Shown here: positions 1 through 21,800 of the stretch, piece by piece | How the letters are laid out: the number at the start of each line of letters is the position of its first letter | Numbering within the stretch: the first letter of the stretch is position 1 | NCBI RefSeq assembly: GCF_026072635.1 | Contig: NZ_AP023081.1 | Coordinates: 5,266,501-5,330,500, forward strand | Length of the DNA stretch: 64,000 bases | Direction of reading: 5' to 3' | Source: Pseudomonas solani | Lineage (GTDB): Bacteria > Pseudomonadota > Gammaproteobacteria > Pseudomonadales > Pseudomonadaceae | Notes under the pieces: generated by a model | What the model was told of the DNA's origin: nothing | Databases searched by the model: none | Seen by the model: the letters and a program-made list of their open reading frames with translations, nothing else | Position numbers and translations under genes: made by a program

Positions 1-198
1 CTTGCTCTGGAAGTAGTGATAGAACGAGCCCTTGGGCACGCCGACGCGGCTCAGCACTGTGTCGATGCCGGTGCTGAGGAAGCCCTGTTCGGTGAGTATC
101 TCGGTGCCGCAACGCACCAGGGCGTCGCGGGTGTCGAGGTTGTCGCGGGCGACCTTGGGTGGCCGGCCGCGACGGGGCGGGGGAGTGGAATCGGTCAT
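1..198 (-). CDS. TetR/AcrR-family transcriptional regulator, N-terminal part (cut by window start)
   Basis: Only the first 66 codons are present, read leftward from the ATG at 196-198. The protein opens with a basic RRGRPPK stretch. It then shows a typical TetR DNA-binding helix-turn-helix ending in GVPKGSFYHYF, with a GFLSTGIDTVL segment resembling the AcuR/NemR branch. It would bind an operator as a dimer and respond to a small ligand through the missing C-terminal domain. A near-palindrome at 211-225, just upstream of the start, is a good autoregulatory operator candidate. The DsbA-like gene lies upstream on the same strand and may be functionally linked. The family assignment is secure; the ligand is unknown. 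Confidence 0.85.
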   Translation of the reverse strand, partial: MTDSTPPPRRGRPPKVARDNLDTRDALVRCGTEILTEQGFLSTGIDTVLSRVGVPKGSFYHYFQSK

Positions 199-210
199 GG
201 CGGAGGATAT

Positions 211-225
211 TAGACCGATCGTCTA
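211..225 (-). promoter_or_regulatory. Candidate TetR operator (TAGACCGATCGTCTA palindrome)
   Basis: A 15-nt near-palindrome with TAGAC/GTCTA arms lies 12 bases upstream of the TetR start codon. On the minus strand a TATAGA element overlaps it and could be the -10. Arms of this form resemble NemR/AcuR-type operators, as far as I recall. Autoregulation is inferred. Confidence 0.55.
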
Positions 226-253
226 TAAAATCAAGGGTGCTGCGCGAAGGCCT

Positions 254-901
254 CTATTCGGTGGCAACGAGCTGGCGGATCGCCTGCTCGAAATACTCCG
301 CCGGCTGGCCGCCGCTGATCAGGTGGCGACCATTGAGGATCACCGACGGCACCGAGCGGATGCCGTGACTGGTGTAGAAGTTTTCCTCCTCGCGCACCTC
401 CTCGGCGAAGCGGCCGGATTCCAGCACCTCGCGCGCCGCTTCGGCGTCCAGCCCGGCGGCAGCGGCCACCTCCACCAGCACCGCGCGGTCGCTGGGGTTG
501 CGCCCCTCGGTGAAGTAGGCGGCCAGCAGGCCCTGCTTGAGTTCCAGCTGGCGCCCCTCGAGCTCCGCCCAGTGCAGCAGGCGGTGGGCGTCGAAGGTGT
601 TGTAGATGCGCCCGCGTGCCTGCATGTCGAAGCGGAAGCCCACCTCGGCGCCGCGCTGGCGGATGTGCTCGCGGTTGGCGGCCACCTGTTCCGGCGTGCT
701 GCCGTACTTCTGCTGGATGTGCTCGACGATGTCCTGGCCCTCGGGTGGCATGTCCGGGTTCAGCTCGAAGGGCTTGAAGGCCAGCTCCACCCGCACCTCG
801 TCGCCGAGGTTGGCGATGGCCTGCTGCAGCGCGCCCAGGCCCACCGCGCACCAGGGGCAGACCACGTCGGATACGAAGTCGATGCTGATGGTCTTGCTCA
901 T
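254..901 (-). CDS. DsbA-family oxidoreductase (FrnE-like)
   Basis: The 215-aa protein has a thioredoxin-fold start followed by a CPWC active site at residues 15-18. The middle is helical, and the C-terminal part carries the IRSVPSVILNGRHLISGGQ segment, where the cis-proline loop lies in FrnE/DsbA relatives. There is no signal peptide, so it is cytoplasmic, as expected for the FrnE branch rather than periplasmic DsbA. It may act as a thiol-disulfide oxidoreductase or isomerase on unknown substrates, often in stress or detoxification settings. It is transcribed toward the TetR gene with a 55-bp gap containing the putative operator, so the regulator may have its own promoter. Length is normal for the family. 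Confidence 0.88.
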   Translation of the reverse strand: MSKTISIDFVSDVVCPWCAVGLGALQQAIANLGDEVRVELAFKPFELNPDMPPEGQDIVEHIQQKYGSTPEQVAANREHIRQRGAEVGFRFDMQARGRIYNTFDAHRLLHWAELEGRQLELKQGLLAAYFTEGRNPSDRAVLVEVAAAAGLDAEAAREVLESGRFAEEVREEENFYTSHGIRSVPSVILNGRHLISGGQPAEYFEQAIRQLVATE

Positions 902-1147
902 GGGAAATGCTCCGGTGATGGAAAGATGCCGCCCAGTCTATGCCTCGAAGGCGTGCGCGGCGACGCATCGCACGACTGTCATCGGCCCGGGTTAAAAAAA
1001 CACCGCCCCGGCAGCGCCTCGCGGCTTGCGTCGGCGGCATCTTCAACCATGCTTGGTAATCCGCCCCGGCTGCTTCGCCGCTCGCGTCCCCGAGCGGCCG
1101 TGCCGTTCCCGTTCCGAACCCATCCCGACCATTACGAGGTGTAGACA

Positions 1148-3250
1148 ATGGCCCGTGCGACCCCCATCAACCGCTACCGCAACATCGGCATCGTGGCCCA
1201 CGTGGATGCGGGCAAGACCACCACCACCGAGCGGATCCTGTTCTACACCGGGGTCAACCACAAGATGGGCGAAGTGCACGACGGCGCCGCCACCATGGAC
1301 TGGATGGTGCAGGAGCAGGAGCGCGGCATCACCATCACCTCGGCCGCCACCACCGCCTTCTGGTCGGGCTCGGCCAAGCAGTTCGACAAGTACCGCTTCA
1401 ACATCATCGACACCCCCGGGCACGTCGACTTCACCATCGAGGTGGAGCGCTCCCTGCGTGTGCTCGACGGCGCGGTTGTGGTGTTCAGCGGTGCTGACGG
1501 CGTCGAGCCGCAGTCTGAAACCGTGTGGCGCCAGGCCAACAAGTACGGCGTGCCGCGCATCGCTTACGTCAACAAGATGGACCGCGCCGGCGCCAACTTC
1601 CTCTGGGTGGTCGGGCAGATCAAGCAGCGCCTCGGGCACACCCCGGTGCCCATCCAGCTGCCCATCGGCGCCGAAGAGAACTTCGAAGGCCAGATCGACC
1701 TGCTGAAGATGAAGGCCATCTACTGGAACGACGCCGACCAGGGCACCAGCTTCCGCGAGGAAGAGATCCCCGCCAACCTCCTGGCCGAAGCCGAGGAGTG
1801 GCGCGAGAAGCTGGTGGAAGCCGCCGCCGAGGCCAGCGAAGAACTGATGAACAAATACCTCGAAGGCGAGGCGCTGAGCATCGAGGAGATCAAGGCCGGC
1901 CTGCGCCAGCGCACCATCGCCTGCGAGATCGTCCCCGCCGTGCTCGGCTCCTCCTTCAAGAACAAGGGCGTGCCCCTGGTGCTGGACGCGGTGATCGAAC
2001 TGCTGCCGGCGCCCATCGAGATCCCCGCCATCAAGGGCACCCACCCGGACGACGAGGAGCGCCACGACGAGCGCCATGCCGACGACGATGAACCCTTCTC
2101 GGCCTTGGCCTTCAAGATCGCCACCGACCCCTTCGTCGGCACCCTGACCTTCACCCGTGTGTACTCCGGCGTGCTCAGCTCCGGCGACTCGATCCTCAAC
2201 TCGGTCAAGGGCAAGAAGGAACGCGTCGGCCGCATGGTGCAGATGCACGCCAACACCCGCGAGGAGATCAAGGAGGTACGCGCCGGCGACATCGCCGCAC
2301 TGATCGGCATGAAGGACGTCACCACCGGCGACACCCTCTGCGACCTCGACAAGCCGATCATCCTCGAACGCATGGACTTCCCCGAGCCGGTGATCTCCGT
2401 GGCGGTGGAGCCCAAGACCAAGGCCGACCAGGAGAAGATGGGCATCGCCCTCGGCAAGCTGGCCCAGGAGGACCCGTCCTTCCGCGTGCGCTCGGACGAG
2501 GAATCCGGCCAGACCATCATCTCCGGCATGGGCGAGCTGCACCTGGACATCCTCATCGACCGCATGAAGCGCGAGTTCAACGTCGAGGCCAATATCGGCA
2601 AGCCCCAGGTGGCCTACCGCGAGAAGATCCGCAACAAGTGCGAGATCGAAGGCAAGTTCGTGCGCCAGTCCGGCGGTCGCGGCCAGTTCGGCCACTGTTG
2701 GATCCGCTTCGAACCGGGCGAGGACGGCAAGGACACCCTCGAGTTCGTCAACGAAGTGGTGGGCGGCGTGATCCCGCGCGAATACATCCCGGCGATCCAG
2801 AAGGGCATCGAGGAGCAGATGAAGAACGGCGTGCTCGCCGGCTACCCGCTGCTCGGCCTCAAGGCCACGGTGTTCGACGGCTCCTACCACGACGTCGACT
2901 CCAACGAGATGGCGTTCAAGATCGCCGCCTCCATGGCCACCAAGCAGCTCGCGCAGAAGGGCGGCGCGGTGCTGCTGGAGCCGATCATGAAGGTCGAGGT
3001 GGTCACCCCCGAGGACTACATGGGCGACGTCATGGGCGACCTCAACCGCCGTCGCGGCCTGATCCAGGGCATGGACGAGGCCCCCGCCGGGCGCATCATC
3101 CGAGCCGAGGTGCCGCTGGGCGAGATGTTCGGCTACGCCACCGACGTGCGCTCCATGTCCCAGGGCCGCGCCAGTTACTCCATGGAGTTCTCCAAATACG
3201 CCGAAGCCCCCGCCAACATCGCCGAGACCATCGTCAAGAAACAGGGCTAG
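1148..3250 (+). CDS. fusA2: Elongation factor G, second copy (FusA2 type)
   Basis: The 700-aa protein is a complete translational GTPase: G1 motif AHVDAGKTT near residue 20, switch II DTPGH near 88, NKMD near 142, then EF-G domains II-V. It catalyses ribosomal translocation in the cytoplasm. It stands alone, without rpsL/rpsG/tufA around it, which is how Pseudomonas fusA2 occurs as opposed to fusA1 in the str operon. GAGGTG sits about 7 nt before the ATG. A strong hairpin follows the stop at 3262-3284. I infer the fusA2 label from context and length; the EF-G identity itself is certain. Confidence 0.92.
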   Translation: MARATPINRYRNIGIVAHVDAGKTTTTERILFYTGVNHKMGEVHDGAATMDWMVQEQERGITITSAATTAFWSGSAKQFDKYRFNIIDTPGHVDFTIEVERSLRVLDGAVVVFSGADGVEPQSETVWRQANKYGVPRIAYVNKMDRAGANFLWVVGQIKQRLGHTPVPIQLPIGAEENFEGQIDLLKMKAIYWNDADQGTSFREEEIPANLLAEAEEWREKLVEAAAEASEELMNKYLEGEALSIEEIKAGLRQRTIACEIVPAVLGSSFKNKGVPLVLDAVIELLPAPIEIPAIKGTHPDDEERHDERHADDDEPFSALAFKIATDPFVGTLTFTRVYSGVLSSGDSILNSVKGKKERVGRMVQMHANTREEIKEVRAGDIAALIGMKDVTTGDTLCDLDKPIILERMDFPEPVISVAVEPKTKADQEKMGIALGKLAQEDPSFRVRSDEESGQTIISGMGELHLDILIDRMKREFNVEANIGKPQVAYREKIRNKCEIEGKFVRQSGGRGQFGHCWIRFEPGEDGKDTLEFVNEVVGGVIPREYIPAIQKGIEEQMKNGVLAGYPLLGLKATVFDGSYHDVDSNEMAFKIAASMATKQLAQKGGAVLLEPIMKVEVVTPEDYMGDVMGDLNRRRGLIQGMDEAPAGRIIRAEVPLGEMFGYATDVRSMSQGRASYSMEFSKYAEAPANIAETIVKKQG

Positions 3251-3261
3251 CCCCTGCGCAC

Positions 3262-3284
3262 GGCCCTCTCTCCATGAGAGGGCC
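3262..3284 (+). terminator. Hairpin downstream of fusA2
   Basis: Arms GGCCCTCTC and GAGAGGGCC are separated by a 5-nt loop, starting 12 nt after the fusA2 stop. There is no clear T-tract, so this may be a terminator or an mRNA 3' end stabiliser. Confidence 0.6.
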
Positions 3285-3285
3285 G

Positions 3286-3311
3286 CCGTAGCCCGGGCTT
3301 CAGCCCGGGAC
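3286..3311. repeat. Single REP-like palindrome
   Basis: GTAGCCCGGGCTTCAGCCCG begins at about 3288. The same core unit recurs at 4445 and 4588, there followed by an inverted partner. It is a short extragenic palindrome, present here as a singlet. Confidence 0.75.
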
Positions 3312-3363
3312 CTTCACACGCCGAAACCCGCGCCAACCGCCACGACCACCGGCGAAATTCCCC

Positions 3364-3387
3364 TAATTTTCCCTCGCGCCCCGACGT
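3364..3387 (+). promoter_or_regulatory. PvdS-type (IS box) promoter for the acetyltransferase gene
   Basis: TAATT at 3364-3368, then exactly 16 nt, then CGT at 3385-3387, 38 nt before the start codon. The spacing equals that of four other sites in this window next to pyoverdine genes. The known consensus is TAAAT-N16-CGT. Confidence 0.72.
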
Positions 3388-3424
3388 CATCTGTTGCACA
3401 GACCTCCCATTTCGCGAGCCGCCC

Positions 3425-4423
3425 ATGTCCCAGCACAACCCCCTGTCGAACCTCCCGCTGCCCGATGGGCGCAGCCTCGGTGCCGACGAAACCGACACCC
3501 GCCTGCACCTGACCCTCGATGGCCAGCCGCTGATCGACCTGGCGCTGCAACGTGGCGCCGAACCGCGCTTGCAGGTGCTCGGCGCCCAACCGTCCGTGCA
3601 GGCGCTGCACGCCGCCTGCTACTGGTCGCTGGCCCGCGACCCGGCCTGCCAGCGCCTGCACTGGCAACTGCTGCAGGCACCGGCCGAGGCCCTGGCCAGC
3701 GGCCTGCTGGTGGCGGCCGGGGCAGGGGAGTACCGCTGCGAGCGCGGCCAGTTCTGGCAACTGCCGGCACCCTGGATCACTGCCGCCAGCCCCTACCCGG
3801 AGCGCATGGTCATCAATGACGGCAAGCGCCACCCGCAGCGTCCGCCCAAGCCCACGGGCGAGCTCTACCGCCGTTTCGACGCGCGCCTGGGCAGCTGGAT
3901 CTCCCTGCGCGCGCTGGATATCGACAGCGATCTGGAACGCTTCAACCGCTGGCAGAACTCGCCCCGCGTGCTGGCGTTCTGGCAGGAGGGCGGCGACCTC
4001 GACCAGCACCGCGCCTACCTGCAGAAGCTGCACAACGACCCCCATGCGCTGACCCTGATCGGCTGCTTCGACGACCAGCCCTTCGCCTACTTCGAAGCCT
4101 ATTGGGCCAAGGAAGACCGCATCGCACCCTTCTATGCGGTAGACGACTACGACCGGGGCATCCACATGCTGGTGGGCGAGGACAGCCACCGCGGCCCGCA
4201 CAAGGTGACCAGCTGGCTGTCGGCGCTGACACACTTCCTGTTCCTCGACGACCCGCGCACCCGCCGCGTGGTGGCCGAACCCCGTGCCGACAACGCGCGG
4301 ATGATCGGCCACATGCAGAACCTGGGTTACTACCGGGAGAAGGAATTCGACTTCCCGCACAAGCGCGCCGCGCTCATGGCCATCGGCCGCGAACGCTTCT
4401 TCGATCATTGCGTGCTGGCCTGA
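3425..4423 (+). CDS. Hydroxyornithine acetyltransferase-like GNAT protein (PvdYII/IucB family)
   Basis: This 332-aa protein has a siderophore acetyltransferase domain (IucB/RhbD/PvdYII type) over about residues 145-330. Its hallmarks are WQNSPRVLAFWQE, YFEAYWAKEDRIAPFY, YDRGIHMLVGE followed by RGP, and EPRADNARMI; the first 140 residues are a less conserved N-terminal region. Family members transfer acetyl from acetyl-CoA to an N-hydroxylated lysine or ornithine. In pyoverdine producers this would give N5-acetyl-N5-hydroxyornithine for the peptide. A PvdS-type promoter sits directly upstream, supporting a pyoverdine role, and pvdS is the next gene. The substrate is inferred; transfer of a different acyl group is possible. 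Confidence 0.78.
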   Translation: MSQHNPLSNLPLPDGRSLGADETDTRLHLTLDGQPLIDLALQRGAEPRLQVLGAQPSVQALHAACYWSLARDPACQRLHWQLLQAPAEALASGLLVAAGAGEYRCERGQFWQLPAPWITAASPYPERMVINDGKRHPQRPPKPTGELYRRFDARLGSWISLRALDIDSDLERFNRWQNSPRVLAFWQEGGDLDQHRAYLQKLHNDPHALTLIGCFDDQPFAYFEAYWAKEDRIAPFYAVDDYDRGIHMLVGEDSHRGPHKVTSWLSALTHFLFLDDPRTRRVVAEPRADNARMIGHMQNLGYYREKEFDFPHKRAALMAIGRERFFDHCVLA

Positions 4424-4444
4424 GGCCGAGCCGCGTTCTCAATG

Positions 4445-4509
4445 CGTAGCCCGGGCTTCAGCCCGGGACCGGCGTCGCAGGAATCCCCGGACTGAAGTCC
4501 GGGCTACGG
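4445..4509. repeat. REPIN (two inverted REP units)
   Basis: A REP palindrome (core GCCCGGGCTTCAGCCCGGG) is followed, after a short GC-rich spacer, by an inverted partner whose stem is CCCCGGACTGAAGTCCGGGC. It lies between the convergent acetyltransferase and pvdS genes. Confidence 0.82.
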
Positions 4510-4587
4510 GGTTCTATCGGCAGGGGTGTGTCCGGCAAGGCTCCGGCAAAGCCGCTGCGTATGCCCGAGGTGGATATCGAGTCTGTG

Positions 4588-4653
4588 CGTAGCCCGGGCT
4601 TCAGCCCGGGATCGGCGTCGAAGGAGTCCCCGGACTGAAGTCCGGGCTACGGG
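4588..4653. repeat. REPIN, second copy
   Basis: Nearly identical to the element at 4445-4509, same orientation, with only a few changes in the spacer (for example GGATCGGCGTCGAAGGAGT instead of GGACCGGCGTCGCAGGAAT). Together they fill most of the 267-bp intergenic space 4424-4690. Confidence 0.82.
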
Positions 4654-4690
4654 ACACGAGTCGCGCCCGGGGCGGAAAACGGGGGAGAGG

Positions 4691-5269
4691 TCAGGCGGAT
4701 TTTTCGCTGCGTTCCTGGTCGTTGCCGGCGGCCTTCTCGGCTTCGGCACGGGTCACCTTGCGGCAGTGCACCAGGGCGTCGCGGATCATGAAGTTGACCA
4801 GGGTCGGCGAGACGCCCAGCTCCTTGGCGATGTCCTTCTGCGGCACGCCGTGCAGGCGATACATCTCGAAGGCATAGCGGGTACGCGCCGGCAACTCGGC
4901 CAGGGCATCGGCGATGTGCTCGAGGGTCGCGTAGTTGATGTGCGAGGTCTCGGGCGAAGCACCCTGGGTGACCACCACGTTGAGCCCTTCCTCCTCGGTG
5001 CCGGAATACTTCTGCTCCAGCGCCTGCTTGCGGTAATGGTCGATGGCCAGGTTGCGCACGATCTGGAACAGGTAGCTGAGCTGCGCCTTGAACGACGAGG
5101 TGATCTGCGGAGCCGACTGCAGCCTGAAGAACGCATCCTGCACCACATCCTCGGCGCGGGAGCGGCATCCGGTGATACGCGCGGCGATCTTCACAAGGAT
5201 CGTGCGGTTATCGATGAATGCCTGGAGTAAGGGTGAATCGCACCTGCTTGTGGACAGTTGATCCGTCAT
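4691..5269 (-). CDS. pvdS: Extracytoplasmic-function sigma factor PvdS (iron starvation sigma factor)
   Basis: The 192-aa protein has region 2 (AEDVVQDAFFRLQS, YLFQIVRNLAIDHYRK) and region 4 (VPQKDIAKELGVSPTLVNFMIRDALVHCRK) almost identical to the PvdS I know from P. aeruginosa. It directs RNA polymerase to pyoverdine biosynthesis genes under iron limitation and in that system is held by the anti-sigma FpvR. I take the ATG at 5267-5269 because AAGGTGA lies about 6 nt upstream; a GTG three codons earlier is possible. A Fur box at 5345-5363 gives iron repression. Five matching target promoters are visible in the window. The C-terminal tail is acidic/basic and variable. Confidence 0.95.
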   Translation of the reverse strand: MTDQLSTSRCDSPLLQAFIDNRTILVKIAARITGCRSRAEDVVQDAFFRLQSAPQITSSFKAQLSYLFQIVRNLAIDHYRKQALEQKYSGTEEEGLNVVVTQGASPETSHINYATLEHIADALAELPARTRYAFEMYRLHGVPQKDIAKELGVSPTLVNFMIRDALVHCRKVTRAEAEKAAGNDQERSEKSA

Positions 5270-5344
5270 GGAAATCACCTTGCGCTTGGGTAGGCAAAGG
5301 GCGCCGGAAAAAGGGCGACCTGTTCAGCGGGGTAACAAATTATG

Positions 5345-5363
5345 TCCAATGATAATCATTGTC
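5345..5363 (-). promoter_or_regulatory. Fur box upstream of pvdS
   Basis: TCCAATGATAATCATTGTC matches the 19-nt Fur consensus GATAATGATAATCATTATC at 15 positions and is centred about 85 nt upstream of the pvdS start codon. This is the known control of pvdS in Pseudomonas: repression by Fe-Fur. Confidence 0.85.
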
Positions 5364-5494
5364 AAATGCGATGAATAATTAATATGCATATATCCGAAGA
5401 AGAGCACGGAAAGGCTTCAGGGCTGTTGCAGCTCCGCCCCGCGAAGACCCTTCCGATCGACGGTGAAAGCGCTCCCGGCCCCGGGTAATTCCGT

Positions 5495-5518
5495 TAATTA
5501 TTTTCCGTCTCCATCCGT
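5495..5518 (+). promoter_or_regulatory. PvdS-type promoter of the mbtH-pvdG-pvdL operon
   Basis: TAATT at 5495-5499, a 16-nt spacer, CGT at 5516-5518, followed by TCTCCT as at the 57570 site. It leaves a leader of roughly 60 nt before the MbtH start. A second TAATT at 5486 has the wrong spacing (15 nt) to the first CGT. Confidence 0.78.
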
Positions 5519-5581
5519 TCTCCTCTGTGAAAGCGCGGGCAGCTGGCCCCGCTGCAACGGTTTCGCAGACAGGAGAACGAC

Positions 5582-5800
5582 ATGGTTTTCGATCGTGACG
5601 ATGTGATCTTCCAGGTGGTCATCAACCAGGAGGAGCAGTACTCGATCTGGCCGGACTACAAGGCCATCCCCGCCGGCTGGCGCGCCGCCGGCAAAAGCGG
5701 CCTGAAGAAGGACTGCCTCGAGTTCATCGAGCAGAACTGGACCGACATGCGCCCGCTGAGCCTGCGGCAGAAGATGGACCAGGACAAAGTGGTGGCCTGA
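5582..5800 (+). CDS. MbtH-like NRPS accessory protein
   Basis: The 72-aa protein has the complete MbtH signature: [10 protein letters not shown], a PAGWR segment, [16 protein letters not shown]. MbtH-like proteins bind NRPS adenylation domains and support their folding and activity. AGGAG precedes the ATG by about 8 nt. It is the first gene of an operon; its stop codon is followed after one base by the GTG of the pvdG-like gene. In P. aeruginosa PAO1 the mbtH homologue sits next to pvdH instead, so the position at the head of the pvdG-pvdL operon is a rearranged arrangement. Identity is secure. Confidence 0.95.
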   Translation: MVFDRDDVIFQVVINQEEQYSIWPDYKAIPAGWRAAGKSGLKKDCLEFIEQNWTDMRPLSLRQKMDQDKVVA

Positions 5801-5801
5801 G

Positions 5802-6560
5802 GTGGACGCGCCGATCAGCCTGCGTCTGTTCTGCCTGCCGTATTCCGGCGCCAGCGCCATGACCTACAACCGCTGGCGGCGCATCCTGCCCGCCTGGCTG
5901 GTGGTGCAGCCGCTGGAGCTGCCCGGGCGCGGCATGCGCATGGACGAGCCGCTGCACACCCGGCTCGACACGCTGGTGGCGCAGCTCGCCCGCGAAGTCG
6001 CGCCCCAGGTGCAGCAGCCCTACGCGCTGTTCGGCCACAGCCTGGGCGGGTTGCTCGCCTTCGAGCTGGCCCACGCCCTGCGTGACAAGGGGCTGCCCGA
6101 GCCCCTGGCGCTGTTCCCCTCGGCCACCGCCGGCCCGGCTCGGCGCAACGTCGATGACTACCGCGAAGCCAAGAGCGACGCCGAACTCATCGCCAAGCTG
6201 CGCAACCTCCAGGGCACCCCCGAGGAGGCCCTCGCCAACGAGGAGCTGTTGCGCCTGACGCTGCCCATCCTGCGGGCCGACTTCCTCGTCGCCGGCAGCT
6301 ACGCCTACCGCCGGCGCCAGCCGCTGCAGGCGCCCATCCACGTGCTCGGCGGCAAGGCCGACGAACTGCGCGTGGACGAACTGCTGGACTGGCAGGAAGA
6401 GACCGCCACCGGCTTCTCCCTCGACATGTTCGAGGGGCACCACTTCTTCCTCCAGCAACAGGAAGCCGCCGTGCTGCGCACCCTCAAGCGCTACGCCGAG
6501 CAGCACCTGTTGCGCCTGCGCACCCGCACCCTGCGCCAGGTACCACTGGCGGCCGGCTGA
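5802..6560 (+). CDS. pvdG: Type II thioesterase PvdG
   Basis: The 252-aa alpha/beta hydrolase has nucleophile motif GHSLGG (Ser80), an aspartate in the GGKADELR segment, and a C-terminal GHHFF histidine, which together give a complete triad. Stand-alone type II thioesterases remove wrong or stalled acyl groups from carrier domains of NRPSs. It starts with GTG, one base after the mbtH stop, and is translationally coupled. It is followed after 83 nt by pvdL, matching the pvdG-pvdL neighbourhood of fluorescent pseudomonads. Contrast with the second thioesterase at 55516, which lacks the serine. Confidence 0.92.
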   Translation: MDAPISLRLFCLPYSGASAMTYNRWRRILPAWLVVQPLELPGRGMRMDEPLHTRLDTLVAQLAREVAPQVQQPYALFGHSLGGLLAFELAHALRDKGLPEPLALFPSATAGPARRNVDDYREAKSDAELIAKLRNLQGTPEEALANEELLRLTLPILRADFLVAGSYAYRRRQPLQAPIHVLGGKADELRVDELLDWQEETATGFSLDMFEGHHFFLQQQEAAVLRTLKRYAEQHLLRLRTRTLRQVPLAAG

Positions 6561-6643
6561 GCCGCCTGGCGCGGCCGTCTGCCGGCTGCGCCCCTTCGCT
6601 GTTCCGAACCCCGAATTCAAGCCGCACTAGGCAGGACGACAAC

Positions 6644-19666
<13,023 letters not shown>

Positions 19667-19676
19667 CGGCAGCAGG

Positions 19677-19705
19677 GCACGCGGAGCGGGGAGGGCTCCG
19701 CGTGC
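19677..19705 (+). terminator. Hairpin after pvdL
   Basis: Ten-base-pair arms GCACGCGGAG / CTCCGCGTGC with a 9-nt loop, 10 nt after the pvdL stop. There is no T-run, so it is a strong structure but not a textbook intrinsic terminator. Confidence 0.6.
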
Positions 19706-19779
19706 TCGGGCCGGACGAGTGGTGCACGGTGTTTTCAGAAAATACCTGAACGCCCGCACATAAATGGCTGATAAACCGC

Positions 19780-19806
19780 TTAAGAAGAACGTGCTAACGC
19801 CGATAG
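19780..19806 (+). promoter_or_regulatory. Sigma-28 (FliA)-like promoter of the chemoreceptor
   Basis: TTAAGAAG (19780-19787), 11 nt, GCCGATAG (19799-19806). The known FliA consensus is TAAAGTTT-N11-GCCGATAA. The -10 half matches 7 of 8 positions and the spacing is exact; the -35 half is weaker. It lies about 100 nt before the MCP start, fitting motility co-regulation. Confidence 0.7.
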
Positions 19807-19907
19807 CAGGGGACGGCCCTGCGTCCGTGCCCGGTCGATTGCCGACCGGACGCCGACAATGCCTGTGGCCACCTCATGCCTTTGCACCTTTTTGAGTGAG
19901 TTCCTCC

Positions 19908-21800
19908 ATGCGAACCCTGAAATTCAGCCACAAGATCATGGTGGCAGCCTCCCTGGTGGTGATCGCTGCCTTCGCGTCCTTCGCGCTGTACAACGACTAC
20001 CTGCAGCGGAACGCCATCCGCCAGAACCTTGCCAACTACCTCAACGATGTCGGCCAGGTCTCCACGGGCAACATCCAGCACTGGCTGGTGGGCCGCATGG
20101 AATTGCTGGAGAACCTGGCCGAGTCCATCGAGGACGACGCCAGCGAGGCCGCGTTGGCCAAGAGCCTGCAGCACCGCAGCATCGCCGCCGCCTTCCTCTA
20201 TGCCTACTACGGCCAGGCGAGCGGCACCTACACCCAGTTCCCGCCCAGCGAACTGCCCGCCGGCTACGACCCGCGCCAGCGGCCCTGGTACAAGCAGGCG
20301 GCGCAGACCACCGGCCCCGGCCTGACCGAGCCCTACCTGGCCGCCGACCCGCGCGACGGCCTGCTGATCACCATCACCCGCCCGGTGTCCGCCTCGGGTG
20401 CCCTGCAGGGCGTCGTCGGCGGTGACCTCAAGCTGAAGACGGTCGACGAGATCCTCAACTCCTTCGACCTGGGCGGCATGGGCTACGCCTTCCTGGTGGA
20501 CGACAAGGGCACGGTGCTGGTCCACCCCGACCAGCAGTTGGTCCTGAAGAAGCTGCCGGACCTGTTCGCCGGCACTGCGCCGCGCCTGGAGTCCGTCTTG
20601 CAGAGCGTGAGCGACCGCAACGGCGAGGCACGCATCGTGACCTTCCTGCCGGTGGAAGGGCTGACCGGGGTGCGCTGGTACGTGGGCCTGTCCGTCGATG
20701 AGTCCAAGGCCTTCGCCGCCCTGCAGGAGTTCCGCGTTTCCGCCCTGATGTCGACCATCATCGGCGTGGTCGCCATCCTCCTGCTGCTGGGCGGGCTGAT
20801 CCGCATCCTGCTGCGCCCGCTGCACGTGATGAGCCACGCCATGAGCGGCATCGCCGAGGGCGAGGGCGACCTGACTCAGCGCCTGTCGATCGACTCCCGT
20901 GACGAGTTCGGCGAGCTGGCCGATGCCTTCAATCGCTTCGTCGAGCGCATCCACAAATCGATCCGCGAAGTGGCGTCCGCCACGCGCGAGGTGCACGAGC
21001 GGGTGAGCACCGTGGTGCAGGCGTCGAACGCCTCCATGACCAACTCCAGCGAGCAGGCCGCCCGCACCGACAGTGTGGCCGCCGCCATCAACGAACTGGG
21101 CGCCGCTGCCCAGGAGATCGCCCGCAACGCCGCCGATGCCTCGGAACAGGCAAGCGACGCACGCCGCGATGCCGAGGAAGGGCAGGGCATGGTCGAACGC
21201 ACCCTGGTGGCGATGGGCGAGCTGTCGGAGAAGATCCAGGCATCCAGCAACCACATCGAAGTGCTCAGCCAGAAGAGCAACGACATCGGCCAGATCCTCG
21301 ACGTGATCAAGGGCATCTCCGAGCAGACCAACCTGCTGGCGCTCAACGCCGCCATCGAAGCCGCCCGCGCCGGCGAGGCGGGACGCGGCTTCGCCGTGGT
21401 GGCCGACGAAGTGCGCAACCTGGCCCAGCGCACCCAGAGTTCGGCGCTGGAGATCCAGCAGATGATCGAGCAGCTGCAGACCGGTGCCCGCGACGCCGTG
21501 GCGACCATGGGCGAAAGCCGCCACTTCAGCGACGACAGCGTGCGCATCGGCGGCCAGGCCGGCGAAAACCTGCGCGGCGTCACCCGCCGCATCGGCGAGA
21601 TCGACGGCATGAACCAGTCCGTGGCCACCGCCACCGAGGAACAGACCTCGGTGATCGAAAGCCTGAACATGGACATCACCGAGATCAACGTCCTCAACCA
21701 GGACGGCGTGCACAACCTGCAGGCCAGCCTGAAGGCCTGTACCGAGCTGGATCAGCAGGTCAGCCGGCTCAAGCAACTGGTGGATACGTTCAGGATTTGA
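19908..21800 (+). CDS. Methyl-accepting chemotaxis protein with dCache ligand domain
   Basis: The 630-aa inner-membrane chemoreceptor has TM1 at about residues 10-30 and a periplasmic dCache-type domain (30-275) containing RQRPWYKQA and a downstream Y/D pattern typical of amino-acid-sensing dCache_1 receptors such as PctA. TM2 is at about 278-300, followed by HAMP and a long signalling domain with the conserved tip [19 protein letters not shown]. It relays ligand binding to CheA/CheW. I prefer the ATG at 19908 over a GTG four codons upstream, because GAGTGAG lies at a usable distance before it. A sigma-28-like promoter is upstream. It is unrelated to pyoverdine. The amino-acid ligand is inferred from motif residues only. 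Confidence 0.9.
   Translation: MRTLKFSHKIMVAASLVVIAAFASFALYNDYLQRNAIRQNLANYLNDVGQVSTGNIQHWLVGRMELLENLAESIEDDASEAALAKSLQHRSIAAAFLYAYYGQASGTYTQFPPSELPAGYDPRQRPWYKQAAQTTGPGLTEPYLAADPRDGLLITITRPVSASGALQGVVGGDLKLKTVDEILNSFDLGGMGYAFLVDDKGTVLVHPDQQLVLKKLPDLFAGTAPRLESVLQSVSDRNGEARIVTFLPVEGLTGVRWYVGLSVDESKAFAALQEFRVSALMSTIIGVVAILLLLGGLIRILLRPLHVMSHAMSGIAEGEGDLTQRLSIDSRDEFGELADAFNRFVERIHKSIREVASATREVHERVSTVVQASNASMTNSSEQAARTDSVAAAINELGAAAQEIARNAADASEQASDARRDAEEGQGMVERTLVAMGELSEKIQASSNHIEVLSQKSNDIGQILDVIKGISEQTNLLALNAAIEAARAGEAGRGFAVVADEVRNLAQRTQSSALEIQQMIEQLQTGARDAVATMGESRHFSDDSVRIGGQAGENLRGVTRRIGEIDGMNQSVATATEEQTSVIESLNMDITEINVLNQDGVHNLQASLKACTELDQQVSRLKQLVDTFRI

Noticed and set aside
19761..19792. 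TAAAT followed by CGT upstream of the chemoreceptor
   Set aside because: The spacer is 24 nt. The sigma-28-like site overlapping this region fits better.
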